Shown here one piece after another: positions 1 through 7,424 of a stretch of DNA of 40,009 bases (positions are counted from its first letter, which is position 1; each line of letters begins with the position of its first letter). This DNA is from Candidatus Tayloriibacteriota bacterium. Lineage in GTDB: Bacteria; Patescibacteriota; Minisyncoccia; Phycocordibacterales; PALSA-1337. The stretch lies in NCBI GenBank assembly GCA_903839695.1, contig CAIMDI010000006.1, forward strand, positions 1 through 40,009. The letters run 5' to 3'. The notes beneath the pieces were generated by a model that did no database searches, was not told the DNA's origin, and worked only from the letters and a program-made list of their open reading frames with translations. The translations under genes were made by a program, and so were the position numbers.

Positions 1-33
1 TATTTTTATTATAACTTAATATGATTTAACTCA

Positions 34-42
34 TGATATAAT
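34..42 (+). promoter_or_regulatory. Extended -10 promoter of MFS gene, leaderless
   Basis: TGATATAAT with a perfect TATAAT hexamer at 37-42 and 7 nt before the ATG at 50. The predicted transcription start falls on or next to the start codon. Confidence 0.65.
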
Positions 43-49
43 TAAAAAT

Positions 50-1246
50 ATGAATGAATTAAATCAAAAACAAAGTTCAAATAAAAGGATTTTCGGACTA
101 AATCGTAATATTTTTTTTCTAGGAATAATTAGTTTTTTCAATGATTTTTCGAATGAAATGATTCTCTCTGCCTTTCCTGCTTTTTTTACATCAGTATTAA
201 AATCCGGTGCAGCTTCGCTTGGTTTGGTAGAAGGGCTTGCTGATGGTGCAGCCAATTTGATAAAAATCTATTCTGGTAATCTTTCAGACAAAATCCACAA
301 GCGCAGAATCTTTATTTTTATAGGCTACGGACTTTCTGTTGCTGTAAGACCTTTTTATATGTTTATGGGAAGCGTAGCGGGCGTATTGGGTCTTAGAGTT
401 GTAGATCGTATCGGTAAAGGGGTTAGAGAAGCTCCTCGAGACGTTATTATTTCTGTATCATCTAACAAATGGGAAACAGGTAGATCATTTGGCTATCATA
501 GAGCGATGGATACTGCTGGTGGTATATTGGGTCCTCTTGCTGCATTTCTAATATTAAAATATTGGCCAGGTCAATGGGGTCTGTTCTTCATGGTCACATT
601 TATGATTGGTCTTATTTCTTTTGCTACAATATTTTTTGTTAAGGAAGTTATAACATCAGTAAATTCAGAAGGTAGAAAAGTTTTTTCTTGGAAGACATTT
701 ACTTCATTTCCAAAATCATTTAGATATTATTTGTTGGCAATTTTTATTCTTTCAATGGGTAGTTTGCCAACTGCAATACTTCTATTAAAAACTATTAGTG
801 TTGGTTTACTTATTGCTTCTATTCCGTTGTTCTATATGGTGTATTCAATTTTCTATACAAGTTTTTCTTATACATTAGGAAAATTGTCTGACAGAATTGG
901 CACATCAAATGTTCTTATTTTCGGATATTTAGTTTTGATAATTTCATATTTAGGAATGATTTTTGCAAATAGCCCAATCCTATTAGGAATATTTTTTGCT
1001 ACTCTCGGACTTTTTTCTGCCTGTACAGACGCTACACAACGTTCACATGTTGCACATTCAGTTCCAGAATATGAGAGAGGAACAGCTTTTGGTTTATTAA
1101 ATGGTGCCATAGGTTTCGGTACTATGATTTCTGGAATAGTTGGTGGACTGATATGGCAAGATATTGGTGCAAATTACGCTTTACTATTATCAGCGTCGAT
1201 CGTTATCATTGGACTTATAATGTTTGGGATTAGTAAAAGAGTGTGA
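50..1246 (+). CDS. MFS transporter
   Basis: Major facilitator superfamily permease of 398 residues with about 12 hydrophobic segments spread along its whole length, so it sits in the cytoplasmic membrane. The loop after the second segment (about residues 74-86, SGNLSDKIHKRR) is an MFS motif A, and a conserved basic stretch RIGKGVREAPRDVII follows at about residues 120-134. That stretch is typical of a subgroup of bacterial MFS proteins annotated as drug or small-solute exporters. The substrate cannot be read from the sequence. The start at 50 is supported by an extended -10 box ending 7 nt upstream. The gene ends in TGA, which shows that UGA is a stop codon here. Confidence 0.88.
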   Translation: MNELNQKQSSNKRIFGLNRNIFFLGIISFFNDFSNEMILSAFPAFFTSVLKSGAASLGLVEGLADGAANLIKIYSGNLSDKIHKRRIFIFIGYGLSVAVRPFYMFMGSVAGVLGLRVVDRIGKGVREAPRDVIISVSSNKWETGRSFGYHRAMDTAGGILGPLAAFLILKYWPGQWGLFFMVTFMIGLISFATIFFVKEVITSVNSEGRKVFSWKTFTSFPKSFRYYLLAIFILSMGSLPTAILLLKTISVGLLIASIPLFYMVYSIFYTSFSYTLGKLSDRIGTSNVLIFGYLVLIISYLGMIFANSPILLGIFFATLGLFSACTDATQRSHVAHSVPEYERGTAFGLLNGAIGFGTMISGIVGGLIWQDIGANYALLLSASIVIIGLIMFGISKRV

Positions 1247-1259
1247 TAGCATAGAAAAC

Positions 1260-1781
1260 ATGAATAACTATAACAAAGGTGGTTTTCGTGGGGGTGGAGG
1301 CGGGGGCTATAAAGGGGGTTTTAAGGGTGGAAGTCGAGGTGGTGACAGAGGTAGCGATAGGGGTGAAAGAGGTCCTATAACAATGCATAGCGCCATTTGC
1401 AGTAGTTGTGGCAAGACATGTGAAGTTCCTTTTAGACCTTCTGGTGAGAAGCCTGTTTATTGCAGAGACTGTTTTGCTGGTAGAAGTGCAATGGGAGGCG
1501 ATCGTTCTCAAAGAAAGGATCCTAGAACATTCTCACAAAATACTTTTCAAAACAATCAATCAAGCCCTAGTTCTCAAAATGTCTCAGGGAATAGTGAAAT
1601 AAAAAAACAAATTGAAGCGATGAATGTAAAATTGGATAAAATCATTTCTCTTTTTCAAGAATCTGTTTTAAAAAGTGCATTAATTAAAGTTACAGATAAG
1701 CCAAAGGAAATTGCAACAGTAACAACTGCAGCGACGGTAGGAAAAGTAATGAAAGTAAAAAAAGCAAAGAAAAGTAAATAA
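1260..1781 (+). CDS. Gly-rich CxxC-x17-CxxC zinc-ribbon protein
   Basis: 173-residue protein with three parts. Residues 1-40 are rich in Gly, Arg and Lys (RGG/GYKGG repeats), as in RNA-binding tails. A C-x2-C-x17-C-x2-C zinc-ribbon-like unit follows (CSSC at about 46-49, CRDC at about 67-70). The C-terminal half is polar, with a short predicted coiled coil and a very basic Lys-rich end. The CxxC-x17-CxxC domain is a recognised small family common in Patescibacteria and Chloroflexi; its role is unknown, and nucleic-acid binding is an inference from composition. I chose ATG 1260 because the protein then begins at the Gly-rich tail and a TGA-TAGCAT box lies 7 nt upstream. An upstream in-frame start at 1224 would overlap the MFS gene. 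Confidence 0.8.
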   Translation: MNNYNKGGFRGGGGGGYKGGFKGGSRGGDRGSDRGERGPITMHSAICSSCGKTCEVPFRPSGEKPVYCRDCFAGRSAMGGDRSQRKDPRTFSQNTFQNNQSSPSSQNVSGNSEIKKQIEAMNVKLDKIISLFQESVLKSALIKVTDKPKEIATVTTAATVGKVMKVKKAKKSK

Positions 1782-1802
1782 GTTTAAATAAAATATATTT
1801 AC

Positions 1803-1841
1803 ACAAAATCATCCCGTTGCGTTGCCGCAACGGGATTTTGT
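1803..1841 (+). terminator. Rho-independent-like hairpin
   Basis: The 3' arm 1827-1841 (GCAACGGGATTTTGT) pairs with 1803-1820, which carries a 3-nt bulge, around the loop 1821-1826. A/T-rich flanks at the stem base make it usable in both directions. It lies between the convergent genes ending at 1781 (+) and 1863 (-). Confidence 0.75.
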
Positions 1842-1862
1842 GCCAAATTTTGGCTTTACTGT

Positions 1863-2093
1863 TTACTGTCGAAACAGTCTGAGGGCTACCAATTCCTCAA
1901 TAGATTCTCTTCTGTAGAGAATGTCACTCTCTTCTGTTGAACGCAATGATCTGCATTTCCACATTCTCGTTACCGGGTCCAAACCCACAACTTGGTAACG
2001 ATGCCCAGCGGGATACTTTCCATCATATAAGATGAAGTCTTGCCCGATTAAACTTCTTTTCCAGACTTTGTTTCCATGGTGTACTTTATTCAC
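1863..2093 (-). CDS. Small protein of unknown function (76 aa)
   Basis: 76-residue basic, largely beta-like protein with no family I recognise. It has several aromatic and charged residues (WKRSLIGQDFILYDGKYPAG near residues 11-30), no membrane segment and no cysteine pair. It starts with GTG at 2093, and a Shine-Dalgarno-like GAGGT lies about 6 nt upstream on the minus strand. This is unlike most genes in the window. Its GC content is visibly higher than that of the neighbouring helicase gene, and it is divergent from that gene. The ribosome-binding site and composition argue for a real, possibly acquired gene. Confidence 0.6.
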   Translation of the reverse strand: MNKVHHGNKVWKRSLIGQDFILYDGKYPAGHRYQVVGLDPVTRMWKCRSLRSTEESDILYRRESIEELVALRLFRQ

Positions 2094-2170
2094 TCTTTAC
2101 CTCATATTACAGTGTTTAACGATACCAACACGAATAATTTAGCATATGTAATTTTAAAAGTAAATTAAGA

Positions 2171-2179
2171 TGTTATAAT
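2171..2179 (+). promoter_or_regulatory. Extended -10 promoter of PIF1-WYL gene, leaderless
   Basis: TGTTATAAT with TATAAT at 2174-2179, 6 nt before the ATG at 2186. No ribosome-binding site is possible if transcription starts at the usual distance. Confidence 0.65.
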
Positions 2180-2185
2180 CACGCA

Positions 2186-3733
2186 ATGAAAAACTTATCC
2201 TGGAACTCACAAGCAAAAGAAGCATTAAGAATAATGAATGAAACTTCAGAAAATCTTTTTCTTACTGGTCGTGCTGGTACCGGTAAGTCTACTTTATTAA
2301 ATGAATTTAAAAGAAATACTAGAAAACGTATTGCTGTATTGGCGCCTACAGGTGTTGCCGCGGTAAATGTTTCTGGCCAGACTATTCATTCCTTTTGTGG
2401 ATTTAAACCAGACATTACTTTAAAGAAGGTAAAAAAATTACCTGATGGAAATAAAAAAGTAAAAGTACTTAGTAAACTCGATGCTATTGTTATTGATGAA
2501 ATATCTATGACTCGTGCTGATCTTTTGGATTGTTTTGATAGATTTTTAAGATTAAATAGAAAAGATTCTGCATTAAAACCTTTTGGTGGTTTACAAATTG
2601 TTTTTATTGGTGATCTTTATCAACTTCCTCCTGTAATTAATTCAGCAGAAAAAAATGCTTTTGAAAAAATCTATGAAAGTCCATATTTTTTTAGTGCAAA
2701 ATGTTTTGTTCCTGAATTATTTAATTTTATAGAATTAGAGCAAGTATATCGTCAGCTTGATAATAATTTTATAAGATTATTAAATACTATTAGAAATAAT
2801 AGTGTGACTTCTGTAGAATTTGATGAATTAAATAAAAGATATATAAAAGATTTTGTAAGATCGAATAATGATAAATTTGTTGTTTGTTTAACATCAACAA
2901 ATGCTAAAGCTAGTGAAATAAATTCATTAAATTTAAATGAATTGGAAGGGGAGGAATTTGCTCGCGTGGCTTCGATCACAGGAAGATTTGAAAGATCACA
3001 TATGCCAACTGATGATGTTTTGCGTTTAAAAATCGGCGCGCAAGTTATGTTACTAAATAATGATTCAGATGGACGATGGGTAAATGGAACCATGGCAATT
3101 GTTCATAAAATTGAAGAAGAAGGCATTTTAGTAAAATTGGAAAATGGTGATTATTATCCGATAAATAAAAATACATGGGATGTTTTTGAATACAATGTAG
3201 ACGGAAAAGGTGTACTTAAAACTAAAACTGTCGGATCATTTACACAATACCCTTTGAAACTCGCATGGGCAATAACAATTCACAAAAGTCAGGGTAAAAC
3301 TTTTGATGAAGTTATGATAGACCTCGGGCGTGGAACTTTTGCACATGGACAACTTTATGTTGCACTTTCACGTTGTCGAACACTTGAGGGTATTACACTT
3401 TGTCAGCCATTACAGAAAAGTCATGTGATTATGGATTGGAGAGTTGTAAAATTTGTAACATCATTGCATTATGCAAAATCAGAAGAAAAGTGTTCTATAG
3501 ATAATAGAATTAAAATAATAAAAAAAGCAATAAAAAATAAATCTGAACTTTCTATAACATATTTAAAAAATAATGATGAAAAATCACGACGGATTATTGA
3601 ACCAAAAAAAATAGGAGAAATGGAGTATAAGGGTATAAAGTATTTGGGCGTAGAAGCATATTGTCAAAACAGGAAATCAATTAGAACATTTCGCGTGGAT
3701 AGAATGGTGGAGATTGGGGAGGGGAAGAAATAG
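2186..3733 (+). CDS. PIF1-family DNA helicase with C-terminal WYL domain
   Basis: 515-residue ATP-dependent helicase of superfamily 1B. Walker A is GRAGTGKS at residues 28-35. The Walker B/PIF1 motif IDEISM is at about 103-108. The TGVAAVNVSGQT motif Ia region follows Walker A, and late helicase motifs are visible in the ITIHKSQGKTFDEV and YVALSRCR stretches. These match PIF1/RecD-like 5'-3' helicases, which act on G-quadruplexes, R-loops and recombination intermediates. From about residue 441 to 510 there is a WYL-type domain (SITYLKNNDE, RRIIEPKKIG, RTFRVDRM), with KYL where WYL is typical. WYL modules bind ligand or single-stranded DNA, and PIF1-WYL fusions are known in other bacteria. It is probably monocistronic. 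Confidence 0.92.
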   Translation: MKNLSWNSQAKEALRIMNETSENLFLTGRAGTGKSTLLNEFKRNTRKRIAVLAPTGVAAVNVSGQTIHSFCGFKPDITLKKVKKLPDGNKKVKVLSKLDAIVIDEISMTRADLLDCFDRFLRLNRKDSALKPFGGLQIVFIGDLYQLPPVINSAEKNAFEKIYESPYFFSAKCFVPELFNFIELEQVYRQLDNNFIRLLNTIRNNSVTSVEFDELNKRYIKDFVRSNNDKFVVCLTSTNAKASEINSLNLNELEGEEFARVASITGRFERSHMPTDDVLRLKIGAQVMLLNNDSDGRWVNGTMAIVHKIEEEGILVKLENGDYYPINKNTWDVFEYNVDGKGVLKTKTVGSFTQYPLKLAWAITIHKSQGKTFDEVMIDLGRGTFAHGQLYVALSRCRTLEGITLCQPLQKSHVIMDWRVVKFVTSLHYAKSEEKCSIDNRIKIIKKAIKNKSELSITYLKNNDEKSRRIIEPKKIGEMEYKGIKYLGVEAYCQNRKSIRTFRVDRMVEIGEGKK

Positions 3734-3754
3734 AATATAATTTATCTCTTTTTG

Positions 3755-3763
3755 TGCTACAAT
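3755..3763 (+). promoter_or_regulatory. Extended -10 promoter of tspO, leaderless
   Basis: TGCTACAAT with TACAAT at 3758-3763, 6 nt before the ATG at 3770. Confidence 0.6.
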
Positions 3764-3769
3764 TGACTT

Positions 3770-4168
3770 ATGAATCAATCTTATAACTGGTATTCTCAAC
3801 TTATTAGACCATCGTGGTCACCACCTTCATGGCTTTTTGGTCCTGTATGGACTTTTCTATATGTTTTGATTGCTGTATCCTTCGGAAAGGTTTTTATGAT
3901 GTTTTTGCAAAAACAAATTCCTTTTATCGTTGTTTTGCCTTTTATTTTAAATTTACTTTTTAATTTTATTTTTACACCTATTCAATTTGGCCTAAAAAAT
4001 AATTTACTTGCAGCTACAGATATTTTACTTGTACTTGGTACTTTGATATGGGCAATGATTGCTATTTATCCTCATATGAAATGGGTGACTTATATTCAAA
4101 TTCCATATTTACTTTGGGTTTGTTTTGCTACTGTATTGCAATTGACTATAACTTGGCTAAATAAATAA
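3770..4168 (+). CDS. tspO: TspO/MBR family membrane protein
   Basis: 132-residue integral membrane protein with five predicted hydrophobic segments, the usual size for the tryptophan-rich sensory protein / mitochondrial benzodiazepine receptor family. The N-terminal signature is visible: WYSQLIRPSWSPPSWLFGPV at residues 6-25, followed by WTFLY. A second conserved Trp-rich patch (LLWVCFATVLQLTITWLN) closes the protein. Family members bind tetrapyrroles and steroids and affect stress responses; the ligand here is unknown. It is preceded by a leaderless promoter. An inverted repeat covers its stop codon. Confidence 0.9.
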   Translation: MNQSYNWYSQLIRPSWSPPSWLFGPVWTFLYVLIAVSFGKVFMMFLQKQIPFIVVLPFILNLLFNFIFTPIQFGLKNNLLAATDILLVLGTLIWAMIAIYPHMKWVTYIQIPYLLWVCFATVLQLTITWLNK

Positions 4169-4189
4169 TTCTAATTTTCTTAGAATTAT
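4165..4189. repeat. Perfect 10-bp inverted repeat
   Basis: ATAATTCTAA at 4165-4174 and its exact reverse complement at 4180-4189, with a 5-nt loop. It overlaps the tspO stop codon and ends 6 nt before the TATAAA-like box of the next gene. No U-tract follows, so it could be an operator or RNA-stability hairpin rather than a terminator. Confidence 0.5.
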
Positions 4190-4227
4190 GATAGTATAAA
4201 AAAAGAGTTTTTAACAAAAGGACAAAT

Positions 4228-5004
4228 ATGAAATGGCCTAAATGGCTGATGTTAGTTCGTCATGATACGTCTATTTACAATCTTTTGAAAAAGGAGAAGG
4301 AAATAGATCCGAAATACGCTGAGTTTTTGAATGAATGGAAAGTCAACCCTCTTTCAAAAAAATCAGAAAATTTCGCAAGACAGATACAAGATATCTATAC
4401 TCCTAAAATAACAGGAGATGCAGACACACCTTTGGCTGATCCGCAGGGATTACAAGCACAAAGAACAGGTGCAGAACTACGTATTCGACATGTTGATTTG
4501 CCAGATGTAGTTTTTGTTTCGCCGTATAGACGCGCTAAACAGACTTTAGCCAGTATGGTCAAGGGATGGCCTGAACTTAGTAGTGTTCATGTTCACGAAG
4601 AAGAAAGAGTTCGGGAACAAGAATATGGCCTGTCTTTGATATACACAGATCGGCGTGTCTTTGAAACGCTGAATCCCGATCAACACAAACTTCGAAAAAT
4701 TGAAGGACCGTATTGGTATCGTTTTCCTCAAGGGGAAAATGTTCCAGACGTGAGAGAGAGAAATCGTTCCTGGATGAATATGGTAGTACAAAACTATTCG
4801 GGAAAAAAAGTCATGGTGATTACACATCACTTAAACATTTTGGCACAAAGGGCGAACTTCGAGGGTTTTGGTGCCGAAACATTTATTCGCCTCGACAGAT
4901 CCGAATGTCCTATCAATTGTGGTGTCACTCTATACAGAGCACAAGATGGTTCGGTTAATGACACACAAATGAACCTCGAGTATTACAATAAAAAGTTTTA
5001 CTAG
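4228..5004 (+). CDS. Histidine phosphatase superfamily protein
   Basis: 258-residue protein of the phosphoglycerate mutase-like branch. The phosphoacceptor motif is LVRHDTSIYN (residues 9-18), with Asp where the usual RHG has Gly. The conserved second-substrate region SPYRRAKQT is at about 93-101, and the distal catalytic His is in VMVITHHLNILAQR (about 194-207). Such enzymes remove phosphate from small metabolites or proteins; the substrate cannot be told here. Unlike its neighbours it has a clear Shine-Dalgarno (AAAGGA, about 6 nt before ATG), a TATAAA box at 4195-4200 and a GC content near 45% in sampled lines, which hints at transfer. Two hairpins follow the stop codon. Confidence 0.85.
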   Translation: MKWPKWLMLVRHDTSIYNLLKKEKEIDPKYAEFLNEWKVNPLSKKSENFARQIQDIYTPKITGDADTPLADPQGLQAQRTGAELRIRHVDLPDVVFVSPYRRAKQTLASMVKGWPELSSVHVHEEERVREQEYGLSLIYTDRRVFETLNPDQHKLRKIEGPYWYRFPQGENVPDVRERNRSWMNMVVQNYSGKKVMVITHHLNILAQRANFEGFGAETFIRLDRSECPINCGVTLYRAQDGSVNDTQMNLEYYNKKFY

Positions 5005-5028
5005 AACTTGTATATATGATTTTATTCA

Positions 5029-5064
5029 AAAAGCGCATTACTTCAAGTTTTGCGCTTTCTTTTT
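5029..5064 (+). terminator. Terminator after phosphatase gene
   Basis: AAAAGCGCA at 5029-5037 pairs with TGCGCTTTC at 5051-5059 (internal loop about 13 nt), followed by a T-rich tail to 5064. It is positioned 25 nt after the stop codon at 5004. Confidence 0.75.
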
Positions 5065-5069
5065 GCAAA

Positions 5070-5096
5070 AAAGCATCACTTTATAGGTGATGCTTT
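5070..5096. terminator. Second hairpin, bidirectional terminator
   Basis: AAAGCATCAC (5070-5079) and GTGATGCTTT (5087-5096) form a perfect 10-bp stem with a 7-nt loop. It sits just after the stop codon of the minus-strand permease gene, so it can serve the convergent pair in either direction. Confidence 0.75.
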
Positions 5097-5109
5097 GTGA
5101 GTATTTTTC

Positions 5110-5661
5110 TCAGCTCGATTGAATACGTTGAATGGCTGAGAGTAGTAATACCATAAAGAGAGAAATGACAAATCCAACAGCGAAAACTATTGATGTCAAT
5201 TTTCCTCCAAGAAATGGTAGACGAAACATGAGTGTGGTCCAATTGACCATGCTCATTGTTATAAGGAATGCGATAATGGAATATTTGTTTCCGTCGCTAT
5301 TCCACTTTGTCTGAAGTATAGGCCCCATCGTCGAACCCCCTGGCGTTAGACATCCGACGATACCTGCTTTGATAACAGACTTACCGGCGACTATTTCACC
5401 GATATGTTGTGGCTTCTTCACAAAGTGTGCATTGAGTTGTCCGCTAATCAACGCGAATACCACAATGATAGGCATAATGCCCAGAAAGAATTTCCAACCA
5501 AAGAAGAGACCGTTGTTTACAAGGCTGGTGCCTCCGATTTTGAAATTTTCATAACAAAACCAGATGAATGCGACGATCAATAGGGCTAAACTAATCATAG
5601 ATATGATTTTCCTTTTAAGTTTTAGGGTAGCTGGTGAAGGGACAATTTGAGTTGCTTTCAT
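5110..5661 (-). CDS. Integral membrane protein, possible half-size permease
   Basis: 183-residue protein with about five hydrophobic segments and a short basic N-terminus (residues 1-18). The central stretch KAGIVGCLTPGGSTMGPIL, a charged loop and then a hydrophobic SMVNWTTLMF segment resemble one repeat of the ArsP/DUF318-type permeases, where two such halves make a transporter. Only one half is present, so it would need to dimerise or pair with another half. The resemblance is from pattern only, and the substrate is unknown. On the minus strand a TGTTATAAA box lies 16 nt before the ATG, so it is not strictly leaderless. Its GC content is higher than that of most neighbours. Confidence 0.6.
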   Translation of the reverse strand: MKATQIVPSPATLKLKRKIISMISLALLIVAFIWFCYENFKIGGTSLVNNGLFFGWKFFLGIMPIIVVFALISGQLNAHFVKKPQHIGEIVAGKSVIKAGIVGCLTPGGSTMGPILQTKWNSDGNKYSIIAFLITMSMVNWTTLMFRLPFLGGKLTSIVFAVGFVISLFMVLLLSAIQRIQSS

Positions 5662-5760
5662 TCGTGAATCTTTTGCGTTTATAACATGAAATAATAAAAA
5701 AGTAAATGGGGGAGGAGAATATGAAATAGGGGATAATAGGTGATTGTGTTTATATACATA

Positions 5761-5797
5761 AGAAAAACCGTCAGAGATTTACTCTAACGGTTTTTCT
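5761..5797. terminator. Near-perfect 16-bp terminator hairpin without an obvious gene
   Basis: 5761-5776 pairs with 5782-5797 with one mismatch and a 5-nt loop, with A-runs at the 5' side and T-runs at the 3' side. It stands in the 476-nt gap between divergent genes. No convincing gene ends here, so it may end a small RNA or be a leftover. Confidence 0.65.
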
Positions 5798-5914
5798 ACT
5801 TTTTACCTCTTTCGAGGCGAGGCCGAAGCCACTTGTACATAGAATATATTAAATCTGGATATTCAATGTCAAATCGCCTCGTTATGAGCAATATAGAAAG
5901 TAATTAAAAAGTCC

Positions 5915-6058
5915 GTGGCGGTTTTGCTCGGACTTCTTAAATCGTCACCGGACAAATATCCGGATCAGTGGGTATTCCCAAATGTAATTACAGTTTATCA
6001 AAATGAAGAATTGGAGTCAATAGGATTTTTGTATAAGGAGTATGTTGAAAAGATGTAA
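5915..6058 (+). CDS. Possible small ORF or gene remnant (47 aa)
   Basis: A GTG-initiated frame of 47 codons that reads like real protein rather than random translation (LLGLLKSSPDKYPDQW, then PNVITVYQNEELES and a charged end). There is no visible ribosome-binding site and no -10 box at the leaderless distance. The same frame is open only back to a TAG just upstream. A separate frame beginning at the ATG at 5884 gives seven codons and then a stop, so a frameshifted remnant of a longer gene is also possible. Confidence 0.25.
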   Translation: MAVLLGLLKSSPDKYPDQWVFPNVITVYQNEELESIGFLYKEYVEKM

Positions 6059-6107
6059 GATATGAAATACTGAAAAATATACATATTTAGCTACATAACC
6101 CCTTCAC

Positions 6108-6125
6108 AGTGAACGCTCGTTCACT
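6108..6125. promoter_or_regulatory. SOS box / LexA operator upstream of dinB
   Basis: AGTGAACGCTCGTTCACT, two perfect 8-nt arms around a 2-nt centre. The core GAAC-N4-GTTC at 6111-6122 matches the Gram-positive (Bacillus-type) LexA consensus. It abuts the -10 box at 6126, so bound repressor would block RNA polymerase. Confidence 0.75.
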
Positions 6126-6131
6126 TATAAT
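6126..6131 (+). promoter_or_regulatory. -10 box of dinB, leaderless
   Basis: Perfect TATAAT, 6 nt before the ATG at 6138 and directly downstream of the LexA-type palindrome. Confidence 0.65.
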
Positions 6132-6137
6132 AGAGGT

Positions 6138-7403
6138 ATGGATAATGGTGTTCAAAAAAATAAGATAAATTCACAAAAAATTAAAACCATATTTCACATG
6201 GATGGTGATGCTTTCTTTGTTGGCGTAGAAGTTGCCAAGAATCCGAAGCTCAAGGGTCTGCCTGTGGTAACTGGCGAGGAGAGAGGAATAGTTTCTGCAC
6301 TTTCTTATGAAGCAAAAGCCCTGGGTATTACTAGAGGTATGCCGATATTTAGAGTTAAAAAAGATTTTCCAAAAGTTTTGATATTACCAGGAGATTATAA
6401 AAGTTATGCGAGATATTCATCAATGATGTTTGATATTGTAAAAAGGTATGCTGATGATGTGGAGGAATACAGTATAGATGAATGCTTTGCTGATCTTACT
6501 GGACTCGAGCCTTCATTAAAAATGACTTATAAACAAATTGCAGAACGTATAAAACTTGAAGTTAATGAAGAACTCGGACTTTCTATTTCTATTGGATTAG
6601 CTCCCACAAAAGTCTTGGCAAAAGTTGCATCAAAATGGATAAAGCCAAATGGTCTGACTATTATAAATAGAGAAAATATTTCTGATTTTCTTATAAAAAC
6701 ACCAATAGAAAAAATATGGGGAATAGGTCCAAGGACTTCTGTGTTATTAAATAGTTATGGAATAAAAACAGCGCAGGACTTTTATTTAAAAAAAATAGAA
6801 TGGATAAGAGAAAAATTATCAAGTCCATATGAAGTCATTTGGCAAGAGCTTCATGGTATTTACACTATGGAAATAGATCCCAAACCTCGCACAGAATATT
6901 CCTCAATACAAAGAACCAGATCATTTCATCCTTTTACAAATGATAAAGTTTTTCTACTTTCTCAATTTTCAAAAAATATTGAGGAGGCATGTACCAAAGC
7001 CAGACATTATTCCTTAATTCCCAAAAAGATTTCATTTTTTCTAAAAACAAAAGATTTTGTTTATATAAATTGCGTAGCAACACTAACTTCACCATCAAAT
7101 GCTCCTGAGATACTTATATCCATTCTTCAGAATAAGTTTAAAGAAATGTATAAAAAAGGAATAATATATAGAACAACCGGAGTTACTTTGCATGATTTAG
7201 TGCCAAGTCATTCATCACAAGCGGACTTATTTGGTGGTACAGAAAGAGCTGGTAAATTTGAACATATACACAAGCATATAGATTTTATTGAAAAAAAATA
7301 CGGAAAACATTTAGTATATTTAGCTTCTACACTTAATGCATTAAAAAATAAAAAGAAGGGAACCGATTCTGATGATTTAGACAGAGACCTATTGTTTTTG
7401 TAA
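6138..7403 (+). CDS. dinB: DNA polymerase IV (Y-family translesion polymerase)
   Basis: 421-residue error-prone polymerase that copies past damaged bases. The catalytic palm motifs are present: FHMDGDAFFVGVE at about residues 16-28 (metal-binding Asp) and YSIDECF at about 111-117 (second acidic pair). The helix-hairpin-helix region IEKIWGIGPRTS follows at about 191-202, and a little-finger domain covers about 250-355. QADLF at 361-365 is a good sliding-clamp binding motif. The window contains no umuD-like or lexA gene. The SOS box overlapping its promoter implies induction by DNA damage. The AGAGGT before ATG resembles a Shine-Dalgarno, but the -10 box leaves no room for it in the transcript. 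Confidence 0.93.
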   Translation: MDNGVQKNKINSQKIKTIFHMDGDAFFVGVEVAKNPKLKGLPVVTGEERGIVSALSYEAKALGITRGMPIFRVKKDFPKVLILPGDYKSYARYSSMMFDIVKRYADDVEEYSIDECFADLTGLEPSLKMTYKQIAERIKLEVNEELGLSISIGLAPTKVLAKVASKWIKPNGLTIINRENISDFLIKTPIEKIWGIGPRTSVLLNSYGIKTAQDFYLKKIEWIREKLSSPYEVIWQELHGIYTMEIDPKPRTEYSSIQRTRSFHPFTNDKVFLLSQFSKNIEEACTKARHYSLIPKKISFFLKTKDFVYINCVATLTSPSNAPEILISILQNKFKEMYKKGIIYRTTGVTLHDLVPSHSSQADLFGGTERAGKFEHIHKHIDFIEKKYGKHLVYLASTLNALKNKKKGTDSDDLDRDLLFL

Positions 7404-7412
7404 AAAAAGTAA

Positions 7413-7418
7413 TATAGT
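7413..7418 (+). promoter_or_regulatory. -10 box for the GTG-started metallopeptidase gene, probably leaderless
   Basis: TATAGT, 6 nt before GTG 7425. One mismatch from consensus, but at the same distance as the other promoters in the window. Confidence 0.45.
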
Positions 7419-7424
7419 TGAGAT

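Larger units (their letters stand above)
5662..6107. other. Gene-poor spacer between permease and dinB
   Basis: This gap holds the hairpin at 5761-5797, a possible 47-codon ORF at 5915-6058 and a patch of higher GC content (about 5800-5970) than the native genes. No tRNA or known RNA could be recognised. It may be a decayed gene neighbourhood. Confidence 0.5.

Noticed and set aside
1224-1259. Upstream start for the CxxC protein inside the MFS gene
   Set aside because: The added residues are unlike the Gly-rich tail; ATG 1260 has a -10 box at the standard distance.
6132-6137. AGAGGT before dinB as a Shine-Dalgarno
   Set aside because: It sits between the TATAAT and the ATG, so it is at or before the predicted transcription start; at this distance it could not be in the message.
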